Part shown: positions 1 through 6,453 of the stretch, piece after piece
Layout of the letters: every line of letters starts with the position of its first letter
How positions within the stretch are numbered: the first letter of the stretch is position 1
NCBI GenBank assembly: GCA_045651745.1
Contig: JAZRSW010000002.1
Span: 1 to 14,175, forward strand
Length of the DNA stretch: 14,175 nucleotides
Direction of reading: 5' to 3'
From: UMGS172 sp045651745
GTDB taxonomy: Bacteria; Bacillota; Clostridia; Oscillospirales; Acutalibacteraceae
Notes under the pieces: model-generated
Databases searched by the model: none
Seen by the model: the letters and a program-made list of their open reading frames with translations, nothing else
What the model was told of the DNA's origin: nothing
Made by a program: the position numbers and the translations under genes

Positions 1-613
1 CATCCGAAATAACTGCAATTTGAGTATCCCTTAAAACCTCGGCAATAGCCTCTAAATCCTGACGCTCCATAATAGCACCGGTAGGATTGCCCGGATAAGG
101 CAAAATCAGCAACTTGGTTTTATCGGTAATATGTGATTTCAATTCTTCAGCAGTTAATCTAAATTTGTTTTCTGCTTTGGTGGAAATGCTAACCGGAATA
201 CCGCCTGCAAGTTTTACAATCGGGTTGTAGCAAACAAAACTCGGCTCAACTATCAAAACCTCATCACCGTAGCCAACAATAGCACGTATAGCAGCGTCAA
301 TAGCCTCACTACCACCAACCGAAATCAAAATTTCATGTTGCGGGTCATAGGTAACACCTGTCCGCTCTTTCATATAAGAAGCAACGGCTTTACGCAGTTC
401 AATAAGTCCCCAGTTAGATGTATATTTTGTTTTGCCGTCCTGTAAAGACTTTATACCTGCCTGACGGATGTGCCACGGAGTTTGAAAATCCGGTTCACCA
501 ACGCCTAACGATATAACATCATCCATTTCAGCGGCAATATCGAAAAATTTTCTGATACCCGAGGGTTTAATTTCCAAAACCGTAGGGTTCAGCAGTTTAT
601 TATAATCTATCAA
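1..613 (-). CDS. Class I/II PLP-dependent aminotransferase, N-terminal part (cut by window edge)
   Basis: The reading frame runs 204 codons from a TTG at 611-613 to the window edge. The start is chosen because TTG overlaps the stop of the upstream Lrp gene (TTGA overlap) and an AGGGAGA ribosome binding site lies about 10 nt upstream; the protein then begins MIDYNKLLNPTVLEIKPSG. Visible fold-type I aminotransferase motifs, in order, are ISLGVGEPDF, the TPWHIR segment, KYTSNWGLIELRKAV, ISVGGSEAIDAAIRA, EPSFVCYNP and LILPYPGNPTGA, ending at VISD, where the PLP-contacting Asp lies. The PLP lysine and the C-terminal half lie outside the window; the family is usually about 390 residues. It is the last gene of an operon with an Lrp/AsnC regulator, a common pairing in Clostridia, so amino-acid transamination under Lrp control is likely. 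The substrate cannot be read from this half. Confidence 0.9.
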   Translation of the reverse strand, partial: MIDYNKLLNPTVLEIKPSGIRKFFDIAAEMDDVISLGVGEPDFQTPWHIRQAGIKSLQDGKTKYTSNWGLIELRKAVASYMKERTGVTYDPQHEILISVGGSEAIDAAIRAIVGYGDEVLIVEPSFVCYNPIVKLAGGIPVSISTKAENKFRLTAEELKSHITDKTKLLILPYPGNPTGAIMERQDLEAIAEVLRDTQIAVISD

Positions 614-1092
614 AACGAAATCTTCTCCCTATCGTCGGTCTCGTCGCCGATAAGCTCAATATCAAGCTCTTTATAACGGCGAAGGATAAAGTGTGTAGCG
701 GTTGAAACAACATATTTCATAGGTGCTAACTGCTTTGCAACGAACATAGCAACCTCTTGGAAGGTTTTGCCCTTTACGATAACGCAAAGGTCATAACCGC
801 CCGACATCAAATAAACCGTTTCAACCTCGGAATACTTCTTAACGTCTTCGGCAATCTGCTCAAAACCTACATCAGGTTGAGGCTCAACTTTAAGTTCTAT
901 GATAGCCGAAACCATAGCGCTGTCAAGACGTTCCCAGTCAATAACCGCCTTATATCCGCGGATAAGACCTTCTTTTTCCATTTCAGCAACCTGAGATTTT
1001 ATCTCGTCCTCCGAAAGACCTGTCATTACCGCTAATTCATCCACAGTATAACGCGCATTTTTAGATAAGAGTTTTAATAATTTTACGTTCAT
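610..1092 (-). CDS. Lrp/AsnC-family transcriptional regulator
   Basis: This 160-residue protein has the usual Lrp/AsnC length and layout. Residues 1-50 form a winged helix-turn-helix (LLKLLSKNARYTVDELAVMTGLS and the following recognition helix). Residues about 60-145 form the RAM/AsnC ligand-binding domain, with the typical VETVYLMSGGYDLCVIVKG segment. Such proteins form dimers and octamers and sense amino acids. The start ATG at 1090-1092 follows an AAGGAGA ribosome binding site. It lies 23 nt after the PHP gene, and its stop overlaps the TTG start of the aminotransferase, so the pair is probably translationally coupled. It may regulate its own operon; no operator was identified. Family assignment is firm and the ligand is unknown. 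Confidence 0.93.
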   Translation of the reverse strand: MNVKLLKLLSKNARYTVDELAVMTGLSEDEIKSQVAEMEKEGLIRGYKAVIDWERLDSAMVSAIIELKVEPQPDVGFEQIAEDVKKYSEVETVYLMSGGYDLCVIVKGKTFQEVAMFVAKQLAPMKYVVSTATHFILRRYKELDIELIGDETDDREKISF

Positions 1093-1115
1093 TTTTCTTC
1101 TCCTTAAAAATCAAA

Positions 1116-1946
1116 TTAATATATCGAAATAGACATAGGTTTACGATTTTTATACACAGTAACACACTGGAATCCCGCCAACTTTGCAATGTCATACGCC
1201 AAATCAATTCGGTCGCCGACTCTTGACGATTTATGGGCGTCAGAACCGATTGTTATATACTCACCGCCAAGTTCACGGAACCTTTTCACAATCTCAAAAT
1301 CGGGGTGGAAATTATATTCCTTACCGCCCATCATAAACGGCTCACATGCGGTGTTGATTTCCAACGCCCTGCCGTTTTCGGCTAATGTTTTCAAAATCTC
1401 ATCGATTTTATCCTTATAATCATCCAAACTAAAGTCGGCCAACTGCTCAGGCGGATAATACCTGAAAGGATAGGTTAAATGCGCCAGCGAATCAAACCCA
1501 TTCCACTGAACAGTTTCCAAAATCTCATCCAAATACCGAGGAATTAAACATTCTGGACGGTTGGTTTTCCTTGAAAAATCGTAATGGGCAAAGCTTACCT
1601 TTTTACCTTTTATTCTATGTACCGATGCCAAAACAAAATCAAATCCGTTTTTCAAAACATCGTCAACTGCTAAACTGTCACGTGCGGGTGAGCCTAATTC
1701 TATTCCGCAAATTACATCGAGTTGGTCTTTGAATATCATCTGGGCCTTTTTAACCTCAAAGGCTGACTGACGGCAAATTATATCCTGCTTGCTTGATTTG
1801 TAATTAATGCAATCACAATGGTCGGTTATCGCAATAGCTTTCAAGCCCTTTGCGACCGCCTTTTCACACAAAAGCGTCACCGAATGGTCTGCATCATGTG
1901 AATTATCGGAATGAATATGCATATCCATCAAATTGATATAGCCCAT
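1116..1946 (-). CDS. PHP-domain phosphoesterase, histidinol-phosphatase-like
   Basis: This 276-residue protein carries the metal-binding motifs of the PHP superfamily: HIH at 10-12, AITDHCD at 39-45, GIELG at 81-85, ASVHRI at 107-112, and IGSDAH near the C terminus. Length and motif order fit the HisK type of histidinol phosphatase (histidinol phosphate to histidinol, trinuclear metal site). Relatives also act on other phosphate esters, and no histidine genes are visible here, so the substrate is uncertain. The start is well supported: AAGGAGGG lies 8 nt upstream of ATG. It is the first gene of the operon with the Lrp regulator and aminotransferase; the pairing with an aminotransferase is at least compatible with amino-acid metabolism. 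Its 5' leader is interrupted by the hairpin element at 1968-2169. Confidence 0.85.
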   Translation of the reverse strand: MGYINLMDMHIHSDNSHDADHSVTLLCEKAVAKGLKAIAITDHCDCINYKSSKQDIICRQSAFEVKKAQMIFKDQLDVICGIELGSPARDSLAVDDVLKNGFDFVLASVHRIKGKKVSFAHYDFSRKTNRPECLIPRYLDEILETVQWNGFDSLAHLTYPFRYYPPEQLADFSLDDYKDKIDEILKTLAENGRALEINTACEPFMMGGKEYNFHPDFEIVKRFRELGGEYITIGSDAHKSSRVGDRIDLAYDIAKLAGFQCVTVYKNRKPMSISIY

Positions 1947-1967
1947 TGATATCCCTCCTTATACACT

Positions 1968-2169
1968 TATAATGGTTATGGTTAGTTGAAACATATCTGT
2001 TTCAACACAAAATCTTTGATTTTGTAGTAAATTTTCAATGAAAATTTGCCCATATCCATTGCAATGATTGTCGTACAAAATCAAATTGTGCGATTTGATT
2101 TTGTTAGAGCCACTTAAAAGTGGCTCGTCGAATCGCTTATTAGCGTTTCGACAAACTACAATCGTTATA
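1968..2169. mobile_element. MITE-like element built of consecutive hairpins
   Basis: This non-coding 202-bp block has imperfect terminal inverted repeats (1968-1992 versus 2145-2169, 19 of 25 matching). It is bounded by a direct repeat: CACT immediately outside both ends, or TTATACACT at 1959-1967 and 2165-2173 if the repeat is counted as 9 bp. Inside are near-contiguous perfect or near-perfect hairpins with unrelated stems: 1985-2006 (GTTGAAACA arm), 2007-2025 (ACAAAATC), 2029-2047 (AAATTTTC), palindrome CATTGCAATG at 2057-2066, 2075-2104 (12-bp stem ACAAAATCAAAT), 2107-2126 (GAGCCACTT) and 2127-2152 (11-bp stem, one mismatch). No transposase is present. It lies in the leader of the PHP operon. 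It could instead be a structured regulatory leader RNA, but the flanking direct repeat favours an insertion. Confidence 0.6.
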
Positions 2170-2170
2170 C

Positions 2171-2199
2171 ACTGTAATAATACCACGAATTAAAGTCAA
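2171..2199 (-). promoter_or_regulatory. Candidate promoter of the PHP-Lrp-aminotransferase operon
   Basis: On the minus strand TTGACT (2194-2199) is followed after 17 bp by TACAGT (2171-2176). It lies just upstream of the hairpin element, so if used it gives the operon a leader of about 200 nt. Removing the element and one direct repeat copy would bring this promoter to about 20 nt from the AAGGAGGG ribosome binding site of the PHP gene. Confidence 0.4.
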
Positions 2200-2217
2200 T
2201 TACAAGTATTTTACATC

Positions 2218-2249
2218 AAAAAAACTACCGCAGAAAAATCTGCGGTAGT
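2218..2249 (-). terminator. Rho-independent terminator of the antiporter gene
   Basis: A perfect 11-bp stem (ACTACCGCAGA at 2224-2234 with 2239-2249) and a 4-nt loop are followed on the minus strand by seven T residues (2218-2224). It lies 12 nt after the antiporter stop codon. Confidence 0.92.
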
Positions 2250-2261
2250 AAGAATTTTAAG

Positions 2262-3563
2262 TTATTTTGTTTTAGATTCGTGAACCTCGGCAAGTTTATG
2301 CTTGCGACGGTGCTTAACATGGTCCTCCATAGGCTTAATTTCACCGGCGGCTGTAAGTGCCATTCTGGTCATAACCGGACCGAATAACTCATAAATCAAA
2401 ACAGCAAACAAAGTAATATTTCTTATTAAATCACCTTGATTATCGGGCAACTGCATTGCCAAAGTACACATTCCCAAAGCAACACCTGCCTGCGGCAAAA
2501 GTGTAATACCCAAATACTTTACTATCTGCGGTTCACATTTGGTCATTTTTGCACTTCCTGCAGCGCCGACATATTTTCCGATTGAACGGGAAATAATATA
2601 CACAATTCCGATAACTACAATCGCAATATCTGTGAAGACACCAAGTCTTAACTCTGCACCGCTGATAACAAAGAACAATGCAAACAACGGTGAAGTCCAC
2701 TTATCCGAAGCACCCATAAGGTCGTGAGACAAAGGACAAATGTTGCAAAAAACAGTGCCCAGCATCATACAGGTCAAAAGTGATGAGAAATGGATATGCA
2801 CGGAGCCAATATGGAATTCCAACATTGAAAGTGACGCGGTCAAGAAAACCAAACCGATTGTAAGATTAAGACGGTTAGTGTTAGAGTTGAATAATTTTTC
2901 AAGTTGAGTTAATATCCAACCCATTAAAGCGCCCAAAATTAATGAGCAAACGATTTCAACCAATGGGTTAACCAAGATTGAAATTAAATCAACATCACCG
3001 CTGACCATTGTTTTTGCAATACCAAAGGATACTGCAAACGCAATCAAACCTACAGCGTCATCAAGGGCAACAATAGGCAAAAGCAACTTAGTCAAAGGCC
3101 CTTTTGCTTTATACTGGCGGACAACCATCAAGGTTGCGGCAGGTGCAGTAGCGGTTGCAATTGCACCTAAGGTTATGGCTTGAGCAACAGTGAATTTATC
3201 CGGCATTAAAAAGTGCAGTCCAATAAGGGCGGCATCAACCAACGCCATAGCAACTATAGCCTGAAAAACGCCAATCACAAGTGCCTGCTTACCGGTTTTT
3301 TTAAGGTCGCTCAGAATAAACTCGTTACCGATTGAAAAAGCAATGAAGCCCAAAGCAACATCGGAAACAATCCCTAAAGCCTCAACCGAATGAAAATCGG
3401 CAAAACCGATACCGTCAAACCCGATTGCACCAAAACAATAAGGGCCAATCAGCACACCGGCGATTAAGTAAGCTGTTACCGAGGGCAACTTTAAAGGTTT
3501 AAAAAGTCTTGTCATTAAAAGTCCTGCAAGCAATGCAACGGAAACCGACAATAACGTGTTCAT
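2262..3563 (-). CDS. Cation:proton antiporter, Kef/NhaP-like (CPA2 type)
   Basis: This 433-residue integral membrane protein has about a dozen hydrophobic segments and no cytosolic TrkA-N domain, so it is the transport domain only. Hallmarks seen are an N-terminal TRLFKPLKLPSVTAYLIAGV segment (18-37) with the G-x-L-I-G-P continuation, GAIATATAPAAT (133-144), an acidic pair in VALDDAVGL (168-169) matching the ion-binding aspartates of this superfamily, FVISGAEL (298-305) and LLPQAGVALG (355-364). The tail after residue 408 is short, basic and probably cytoplasmic. Such proteins exchange Na+ or K+ for H+ across the cell membrane; the ion cannot be told from sequence. The ribosome binding site (AAGAAG) is weak. 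It is a single-gene unit with its own promoter (3612-3640) and terminator. Confidence 0.88.
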   Translation of the reverse strand: MNTLLSVSVALLAGLLMTRLFKPLKLPSVTAYLIAGVLIGPYCFGAIGFDGIGFADFHSVEALGIVSDVALGFIAFSIGNEFILSDLKKTGKQALVIGVFQAIVAMALVDAALIGLHFLMPDKFTVAQAITLGAIATATAPAATLMVVRQYKAKGPLTKLLLPIVALDDAVGLIAFAVSFGIAKTMVSGDVDLISILVNPLVEIVCSLILGALMGWILTQLEKLFNSNTNRLNLTIGLVFLTASLSMLEFHIGSVHIHFSSLLTCMMLGTVFCNICPLSHDLMGASDKWTSPLFALFFVISGAELRLGVFTDIAIVVIGIVYIISRSIGKYVGAAGSAKMTKCEPQIVKYLGITLLPQAGVALGMCTLAMQLPDNQGDLIRNITLFAVLIYELFGPVMTRMALTAAGEIKPMEDHVKHRRKHKLAEVHESKTK

Positions 3564-3588
3564 TTATGTCATCTTCTTTATAAAAATA

Positions 3589-3608
3589 ATAGGTCTTAAA
3601 AGACCTAT
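3589..3608. promoter_or_regulatory. Palindrome at the antiporter transcription start
   Basis: ATAGGTCTT, AA, AAGACCTAT: 9-bp perfect arms. It begins 3 bp downstream of the -10 hexamer, so it would cover the transcription start. It could be an operator or a stable hairpin at the 5' end of the mRNA; no regulator gene is adjacent. Confidence 0.45.
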
Positions 3609-3611
3609 ACT

Positions 3612-3640
3612 GTTATAGCACATTAGAAATAAAATTTCAA
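3612..3640 (-). promoter_or_regulatory. Promoter of the antiporter gene
   Basis: On the minus strand TTGAAA (3635-3640), a 17-bp spacer and TATAAC (3612-3617) are present, with TG one base upstream of the -10 (extended -10). The antiporter start lies about 50 nt downstream. Confidence 0.65.
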
Positions 3641-3677
3641 CAATTATTTATCAAAGAAACAATATATTTTCAAAACA

Positions 3678-3707
3678 TTAACTTTATAAAAAATTCTAGA
3701 ATATAAT
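3678..3707 (+). promoter_or_regulatory. Candidate promoter of the YitT-family gene
   Basis: TTAACT (3678-3683), an 18-bp spacer and a consensus TATAAT (3702-3707) lie about 41 nt before the start codon, in a very AT-rich intergenic stretch shared with the divergent antiporter gene. Confidence 0.45.
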
Positions 3708-3748
3708 TAAATAAAAACATAATATATTTTTAGGTTAGGAGTGGTTTT

Positions 3749-4651
3749 ATGCGAATAAACCGAGACAATGTAACGCCTTTTGCAATTAACGTCGGATTGA
3801 CCGTTTTAGGCACTATAATTTTAGCATTAGGCACTGCCGTTTTTATTATTCCGTTCGATTTGGTTTGCGGCGGAATGTCGGGTTTGGCAATTGTAATCAA
3901 CCACATCTTTCCCACTTTACCGATTGACCTGATTATCACAGTGCTTACCTGGTCACTGTTTCTTTTAGGTTTACTTGTTTTAGGCAAAAACTTTGCTTTA
4001 CAAACACTAATATCGGCAATTGTTTACCCGCCTGCAATCTCAATTTTAACAAAACTTGCTAATCCTAACTTTTTAGGAGGTGTTTTGTACCTAAAAGGAA
4101 CCACACACCCCGATATTGCAGTGTTGGTTGCGGCGATTTTCGGCGGTGCGTTGGTAGGTACAGGCTGTTCTGTTACATTTTTAGGTGGCGGTAGCACCGG
4201 CGGAATGGATATTATCGCATTTACCCTTTGCAAAATTTTCAAAAGAATTAAAAGTTCCGCAATCATTTTCACAATTGACTCAGCAGTAATTATTTTCGGC
4301 TTAATTGTACTCAAAGATTTAGTTGTGTCATTGTTAGGCATAATTTCGGCGTTTGTTTCAGCATTAGTAATTGATAAAATATTTGTAGGCGGTTCAAAAG
4401 CACTTATTGCCCAGATTGTGTCAGAAAAAAGCGATGAAATCAACCGTCAAGTTATAGAAAGGTTAGAACGTACAACCTCTTTTATCAATATCACAGGAGG
4501 ATATTCTGGTGAATCTAAAAAAATGCTTATGGTATCGTTCACAATGCGTCAGTATAATGAATTAAAGAATATAATAAACCAAACCGACCAAAACGCCTTT
4601 GTCACAGTTCACCGCGCCCACGAAATCAACGGTCAAGGCTGGACAAAGTGA
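3749..4651 (+). CDS. YitT-family membrane protein (DUF161 plus DUF2179)
   Basis: This 300-residue protein has the two-part YitT layout. Residues about 10-212 hold five to six membrane helices, with the family signatures IPFDLVCGGMSGLAIVI (34-50) and LGGGSTGGMDIIAF (145-158). Residues about 218-295 form a soluble DUF2179 domain, including TTSFINITGGYSGESKKML. Membership is clear, but no biochemical function is established for most members; some may be transporters. The start ATG follows TAGGAG by 8 nt. It is transcribed alone and diverges from the antiporter; its stop codon lies at the edge of the AGTGAA repeat, and a strong terminator follows within 25 nt. Confidence 0.88.
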   Translation: MRINRDNVTPFAINVGLTVLGTIILALGTAVFIIPFDLVCGGMSGLAIVINHIFPTLPIDLIITVLTWSLFLLGLLVLGKNFALQTLISAIVYPPAISILTKLANPNFLGGVLYLKGTTHPDIAVLVAAIFGGALVGTGCSVTFLGGGSTGGMDIIAFTLCKIFKRIKSSAIIFTIDSAVIIFGLIVLKDLVVSLLGIISAFVSALVIDKIFVGGSKALIAQIVSEKSDEINRQVIERLERTTSFINITGGYSGESKKMLMVSFTMRQYNELKNIINQTDQNAFVTVHRAHEINGQGWTK

Positions 4652-4704
4652 AAAGTGAAGAGTGAAAAATTAAACTCCCGAACGCTTACGCATTCGGGAG
4701 TTTT
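4646..4704. repeat. Composite repeat, copy 1: AGTGAA-type run plus CTCCCG hairpin
   Basis: A degenerate tandem run of GTGAAAA/GTGAAGA units (4646-4670) passes into TAAACTCCCG and a hairpin. The same arrangement recurs at 13396-13461 with a different loop, so this is a dispersed intergenic repeat, not just a terminator. The stop codon of the YitT gene lies within its first bases. Confidence 0.6.
4672..4704. terminator. Terminator between the convergent YitT and lipoprotein genes
   Basis: An 11-bp perfect stem (AAACTCCCGAA at 4672-4682 with 4693-4703) and 10-nt loop end in TTTT on the plus strand. On the minus strand the hairpin is followed by a T-rich stretch, so it may also stop the lipoprotein operon. 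Confidence 0.8.
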
Positions 4705-4746
4705 GAATGTTTTAACTTAATGACACGAATTATTTATGCCTGAAAA

Positions 4747-5319
4747 CTAATCTACGAAATCGTATTTATTATTATGTACAACATTGTATATAAAATAATG
4801 GTCTTCCTCTTTGGTAACGCAAACGGCTATATTAACCTCTTTTGTTTCCCACGTTGCTTCCAAACCATCGGCATTTTCTTTTTCTTTTGCTGTTATGCCA
4901 GTTTTTTCATTATAAAAATCTACAAACGAATTATATAATTCTTCGGTGGTAGCTTCTGCATTATCCTGAATAAAATAATAGCTATTGCCGCAATAAAATT
5001 CATACAATTCTTTATTCTCGTTAAAAGAAAAAGCGTATGATGGGAAAAAAGCCGGTTTGAGAAAATCAAAATATCCATTTACTTCTTCTTCCTCAAGAAA
5101 ATAATTTTTAGTTAAATATCCATCATTTGCACTTGCATCCTTTAATTCAGGCATATCCTTAAACAATTCCTTTGTCGCATCGTAAGTCATACCAAACTCT
5201 AACTCATACGGCATCCAATTCTCTTTTTTGCCCGGCATCAAATTCTCTTTTTTACCGCAACCTGCAAAACAAGTAATTATAATCACAGTTATTACTAACA
5301 AACAAACTATTCTTTTCAT
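4747..5319 (-). CDS. Putative lipoprotein, third gene of the XRE-linked operon
   Basis: This 190-residue protein is not recognised. It has a lipoprotein signal peptide: MKRIV, a hydrophobic core, then lipobox FAGC with Cys21 as the acylation site, so it should be anchored outside the membrane. Right after the lipobox is a tandem octapeptide, GKKENLMP (22-29) and GKKENWMP (30-37), from a 24-bp DNA duplication. The rest is acidic and rich in aromatic residues, with YELEFGMTYDATKELF near 38-53; the GMT-x5-LF pattern faintly recalls SmpA/BLIP-like modules, which is only a guess. The start has a good AAGGAGA site. The gene follows the preceding lipoprotein gene by 14 nt. Confidence 0.8.
   Translation of the reverse strand: MKRIVCLLVITVIIITCFAGCGKKENLMPGKKENWMPYELEFGMTYDATKELFKDMPELKDASANDGYLTKNYFLEEEEVNGYFDFLKPAFFPSYAFSFNENKELYEFYCGNSYYFIQDNAEATTEELYNSFVDFYNEKTGITAKEKENADGLEATWETKEVNIAVCVTKEEDHYFIYNVVHNNKYDFVD
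5210..5257 (-). repeat. 24-bp tandem duplication inside the lipoprotein gene
   Basis: Units 5210-5233 and 5234-5257 are nearly identical and encode GKKENLMP and GKKENWMP. The repeat is in frame, so the protein gains eight residues in the linker just after the lipid anchor. Confidence 0.85.
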
Positions 5320-5333
5320 ATTTATTCTCCTTT

Positions 5334-5759
5334 TTAAAATACACTTGTAACCTTAACAACATATTCATCACAAGTAAGCAATTTTGTTTTATCTATCATA
5401 AATTCAAACGAGTTTTCATCATATGGTGCTAAATCAAAAACATACTCTTTTTCAGTTAAAACCACGCTATCGTTTTGATATAAATATATTGTCAGTGTTA
5501 TAGAACTAGCTTTTTTGTTGGATTTGTTTTTCACAAGTCCAACAACATCTAAATAATTACTATAATAACTTGACCCTGCAAAATCAATTTGAACATTAGA
5601 AACCTCAAAATCAGAAATTTTAGGGGTGGACTCTTGTTTCAAAAATTGATTTGTTTCGGTCATTTCTCTCGCTTTATCAAATTCACTCTTGCAACCACAT
5701 AATCCTAGAAAAGCAGTCATAACTATTATAAGTAAGCATATAATTTTTTTACTTGACAT
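5334..5759 (-). CDS. Putative lipoprotein with FxLYD-like domain, second gene of the XRE-linked operon
   Basis: This 141-residue protein has an N-terminal lipoprotein signal with lipobox LCGC (acylated Cys23) and a short linker. Residues about 47-130 then look like a small beta-sandwich of the FxLYD type: FEVSNVQIDF, LDVVGLVKNKSNKKASSITL, TIYLYQNDSVV and FDLAPYDENSFEF. Domains of this kind occur in surface proteins of Firmicutes; partner and role are unknown. The start ATG lies 11 bp inside the upstream gene with a GAGG site, implying coupled translation. No catalytic motif is visible. It may act with the membrane protein and the second lipoprotein in one envelope complex, an inference from operon layout only. 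Confidence 0.78.
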   Translation of the reverse strand: MSSKKIICLLIIVMTAFLGLCGCKSEFDKAREMTETNQFLKQESTPKISDFEVSNVQIDFAGSSYYSNYLDVVGLVKNKSNKKASSITLTIYLYQNDSVVLTEKEYVFDLAPYDENSFEFMIDKTKLLTCDEYVVKVTSVF

Positions 5760-6102
5760 TTTTTAACCTCGAAATACCAAAAAGCAAAAGTAGAGAAGAA
5801 CAAAAAACTCCTATCGCTTTTATAGCTACACAATACCCCTCATAAACATATCCTAAATTTTGATAATATGCTTCCTCTAAGGTCTTTCCTCCTACAGATT
5901 CAATGCTCATTATTTCTAACCCCCCTATTTTTATTGAATTTGCAGCAGAAAAAAACATAATAAGCAAAACAACCGAAAAGATACAGCACACAATGAAAAT
6001 AGAAAAATTAAAAGCATTATTAAATATTAATGCCTTTAAATCGAATTTTTTCACCTCTAAATTATCCTCGGTCTCATTGACTACTAAGATGTTTTCGTCC
6101 AT
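5749..6102 (-). CDS. Small two-helix membrane protein, first gene of the XRE-linked operon
   Basis: This 117-residue protein is not recognised. It has an acidic hydrophilic N terminus (MDENILVVNETEDNLEVKKF), a strong membrane helix at about 31-53, an extracytoplasmic stretch of about 36 residues with GGLEIMSIESVGGKTLEEAYY, and a second helix at about 90-110 ending SRLKNVK. Positive residues on both flanks suggest both termini are cytoplasmic. The start has a GGAAGG site. It overlaps the next gene by 11 bp and is first behind a consensus promoter (6149-6178) overlaid by palindromes, opposite a divergent Cro/C1 regulator. Confidence 0.75.
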   Translation of the reverse strand: MDENILVVNETEDNLEVKKFDLKALIFNNAFNFSIFIVCCIFSVVLLIMFFSAANSIKIGGLEIMSIESVGGKTLEEAYYQNLGYVYEGYCVAIKAIGVFCSSLLLLFGISRLKNVK

Positions 6103-6120
6103 AATTTTTTACCTTCCATA

Positions 6121-6150
6121 ATTATATTAACCGATATTGGTTAATATAAT
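6121..6150. promoter_or_regulatory. Operator-like palindrome 1 in the divergent region
   Basis: Arms ATTATATTAACC and GGTTAATATAAT (12 bp, perfect) flank GATATT. It overlaps the -10 edge and predicted start of the minus-strand operon. Binding by the adjacent 68-residue regulator is inferred from position. Confidence 0.6.
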
Positions 6151-6178
6151 TATATACCATTATCGGTTAATATGTCAA
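6149..6178 (-). promoter_or_regulatory. Promoter of the membrane protein/lipoprotein operon
   Basis: On the minus strand a perfect TTGACA (6173-6178), an 18-bp spacer and a perfect TATAAT (6149-6154) are present, about 47 nt upstream of the first start codon. One palindromic site fills the spacer and a second lies at the expected transcription start, a layout suited to repression. Confidence 0.7.
6152..6173. promoter_or_regulatory. Operator-like palindrome 2, degenerate copy
   Basis: Read on the minus strand this is ATATTAACC-GATAAT-GGTATAT, closely matching palindrome 1 with its centre 26 bp away. It lies within the -35/-10 spacer of the minus-strand operon promoter. Confidence 0.55.
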
Positions 6179-6196
6179 TAGGGGGATTGATATTTT

Positions 6197-6403
6197 ATGA
6201 TTTCCTATGATAAATTATGGCAAACTATGAAAGAAAAAGGCATTACCCAGTATATATTGATAAAAAAACACAATATAAGCCCTGCGCAAATTACAAGATT
6301 AAAGAGAAATGAAAGTGTAAGCACCCATACAATAGAAATGTTTTGCAAAATTTTGAAATGCAATGTTGAAGATATAATGCAATATATAGATGATGAGATA
6401 TAA
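6197..6403 (+). CDS. Small Cro/C1-type (XRE) transcriptional regulator
   Basis: This 68-residue protein is essentially one helix-turn-helix domain. Residues 5-62 hold the five-helix Cro/C1 fold, with ITQYILIKKHNISPAQITRL as the HTH and a closing CKILKCNVEDIMQYI helix. It lacks any ligand or membrane domain. The start ATG is about 10 nt after AGGGGGA. It is divergent from the membrane protein/lipoprotein operon and shares with it a 94-bp intergenic region holding two related palindromes, which it most likely binds to repress the operon and perhaps itself. A terminator follows within 5 nt, so it is transcribed alone. Confidence 0.85.
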   Translation: MISYDKLWQTMKEKGITQYILIKKHNISPAQITRLKRNESVSTHTIEMFCKILKCNVEDIMQYIDDEI

Positions 6404-6407
6404 AACT

Positions 6408-6436
6408 AAAAGGCTGTCTTTATAAGACAGCCTTTT
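6408..6436. terminator. Bidirectional terminator
   Basis: A 13-bp perfect stem (AAAAGGCTGTCTT at 6408-6420 with 6424-6436), 3-nt loop and a plus-strand T-rich tail are present. It lies between the convergent regulator gene and the ROK-like gene; the A-run at the left arm serves as a U-tract for the minus strand too. Confidence 0.9.
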
Positions 6437-6453
6437 GGTTTTTTGTTTTTGTT

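Noticed and set aside
1959..2186. 75-codon minus-strand open frame across the hairpin element
   Set aside because: Its sequence is dictated by the inverted repeats and it resembles no family; it has no ribosome binding site and is better explained as non-coding element DNA.
2218..2249. Terminator hairpin considered as an eighth hairpin of the mobile element
   Set aside because: It lies outside the terminal inverted repeats and direct repeat, is GC-rich with a T-run, and sits correctly behind the antiporter stop codon.
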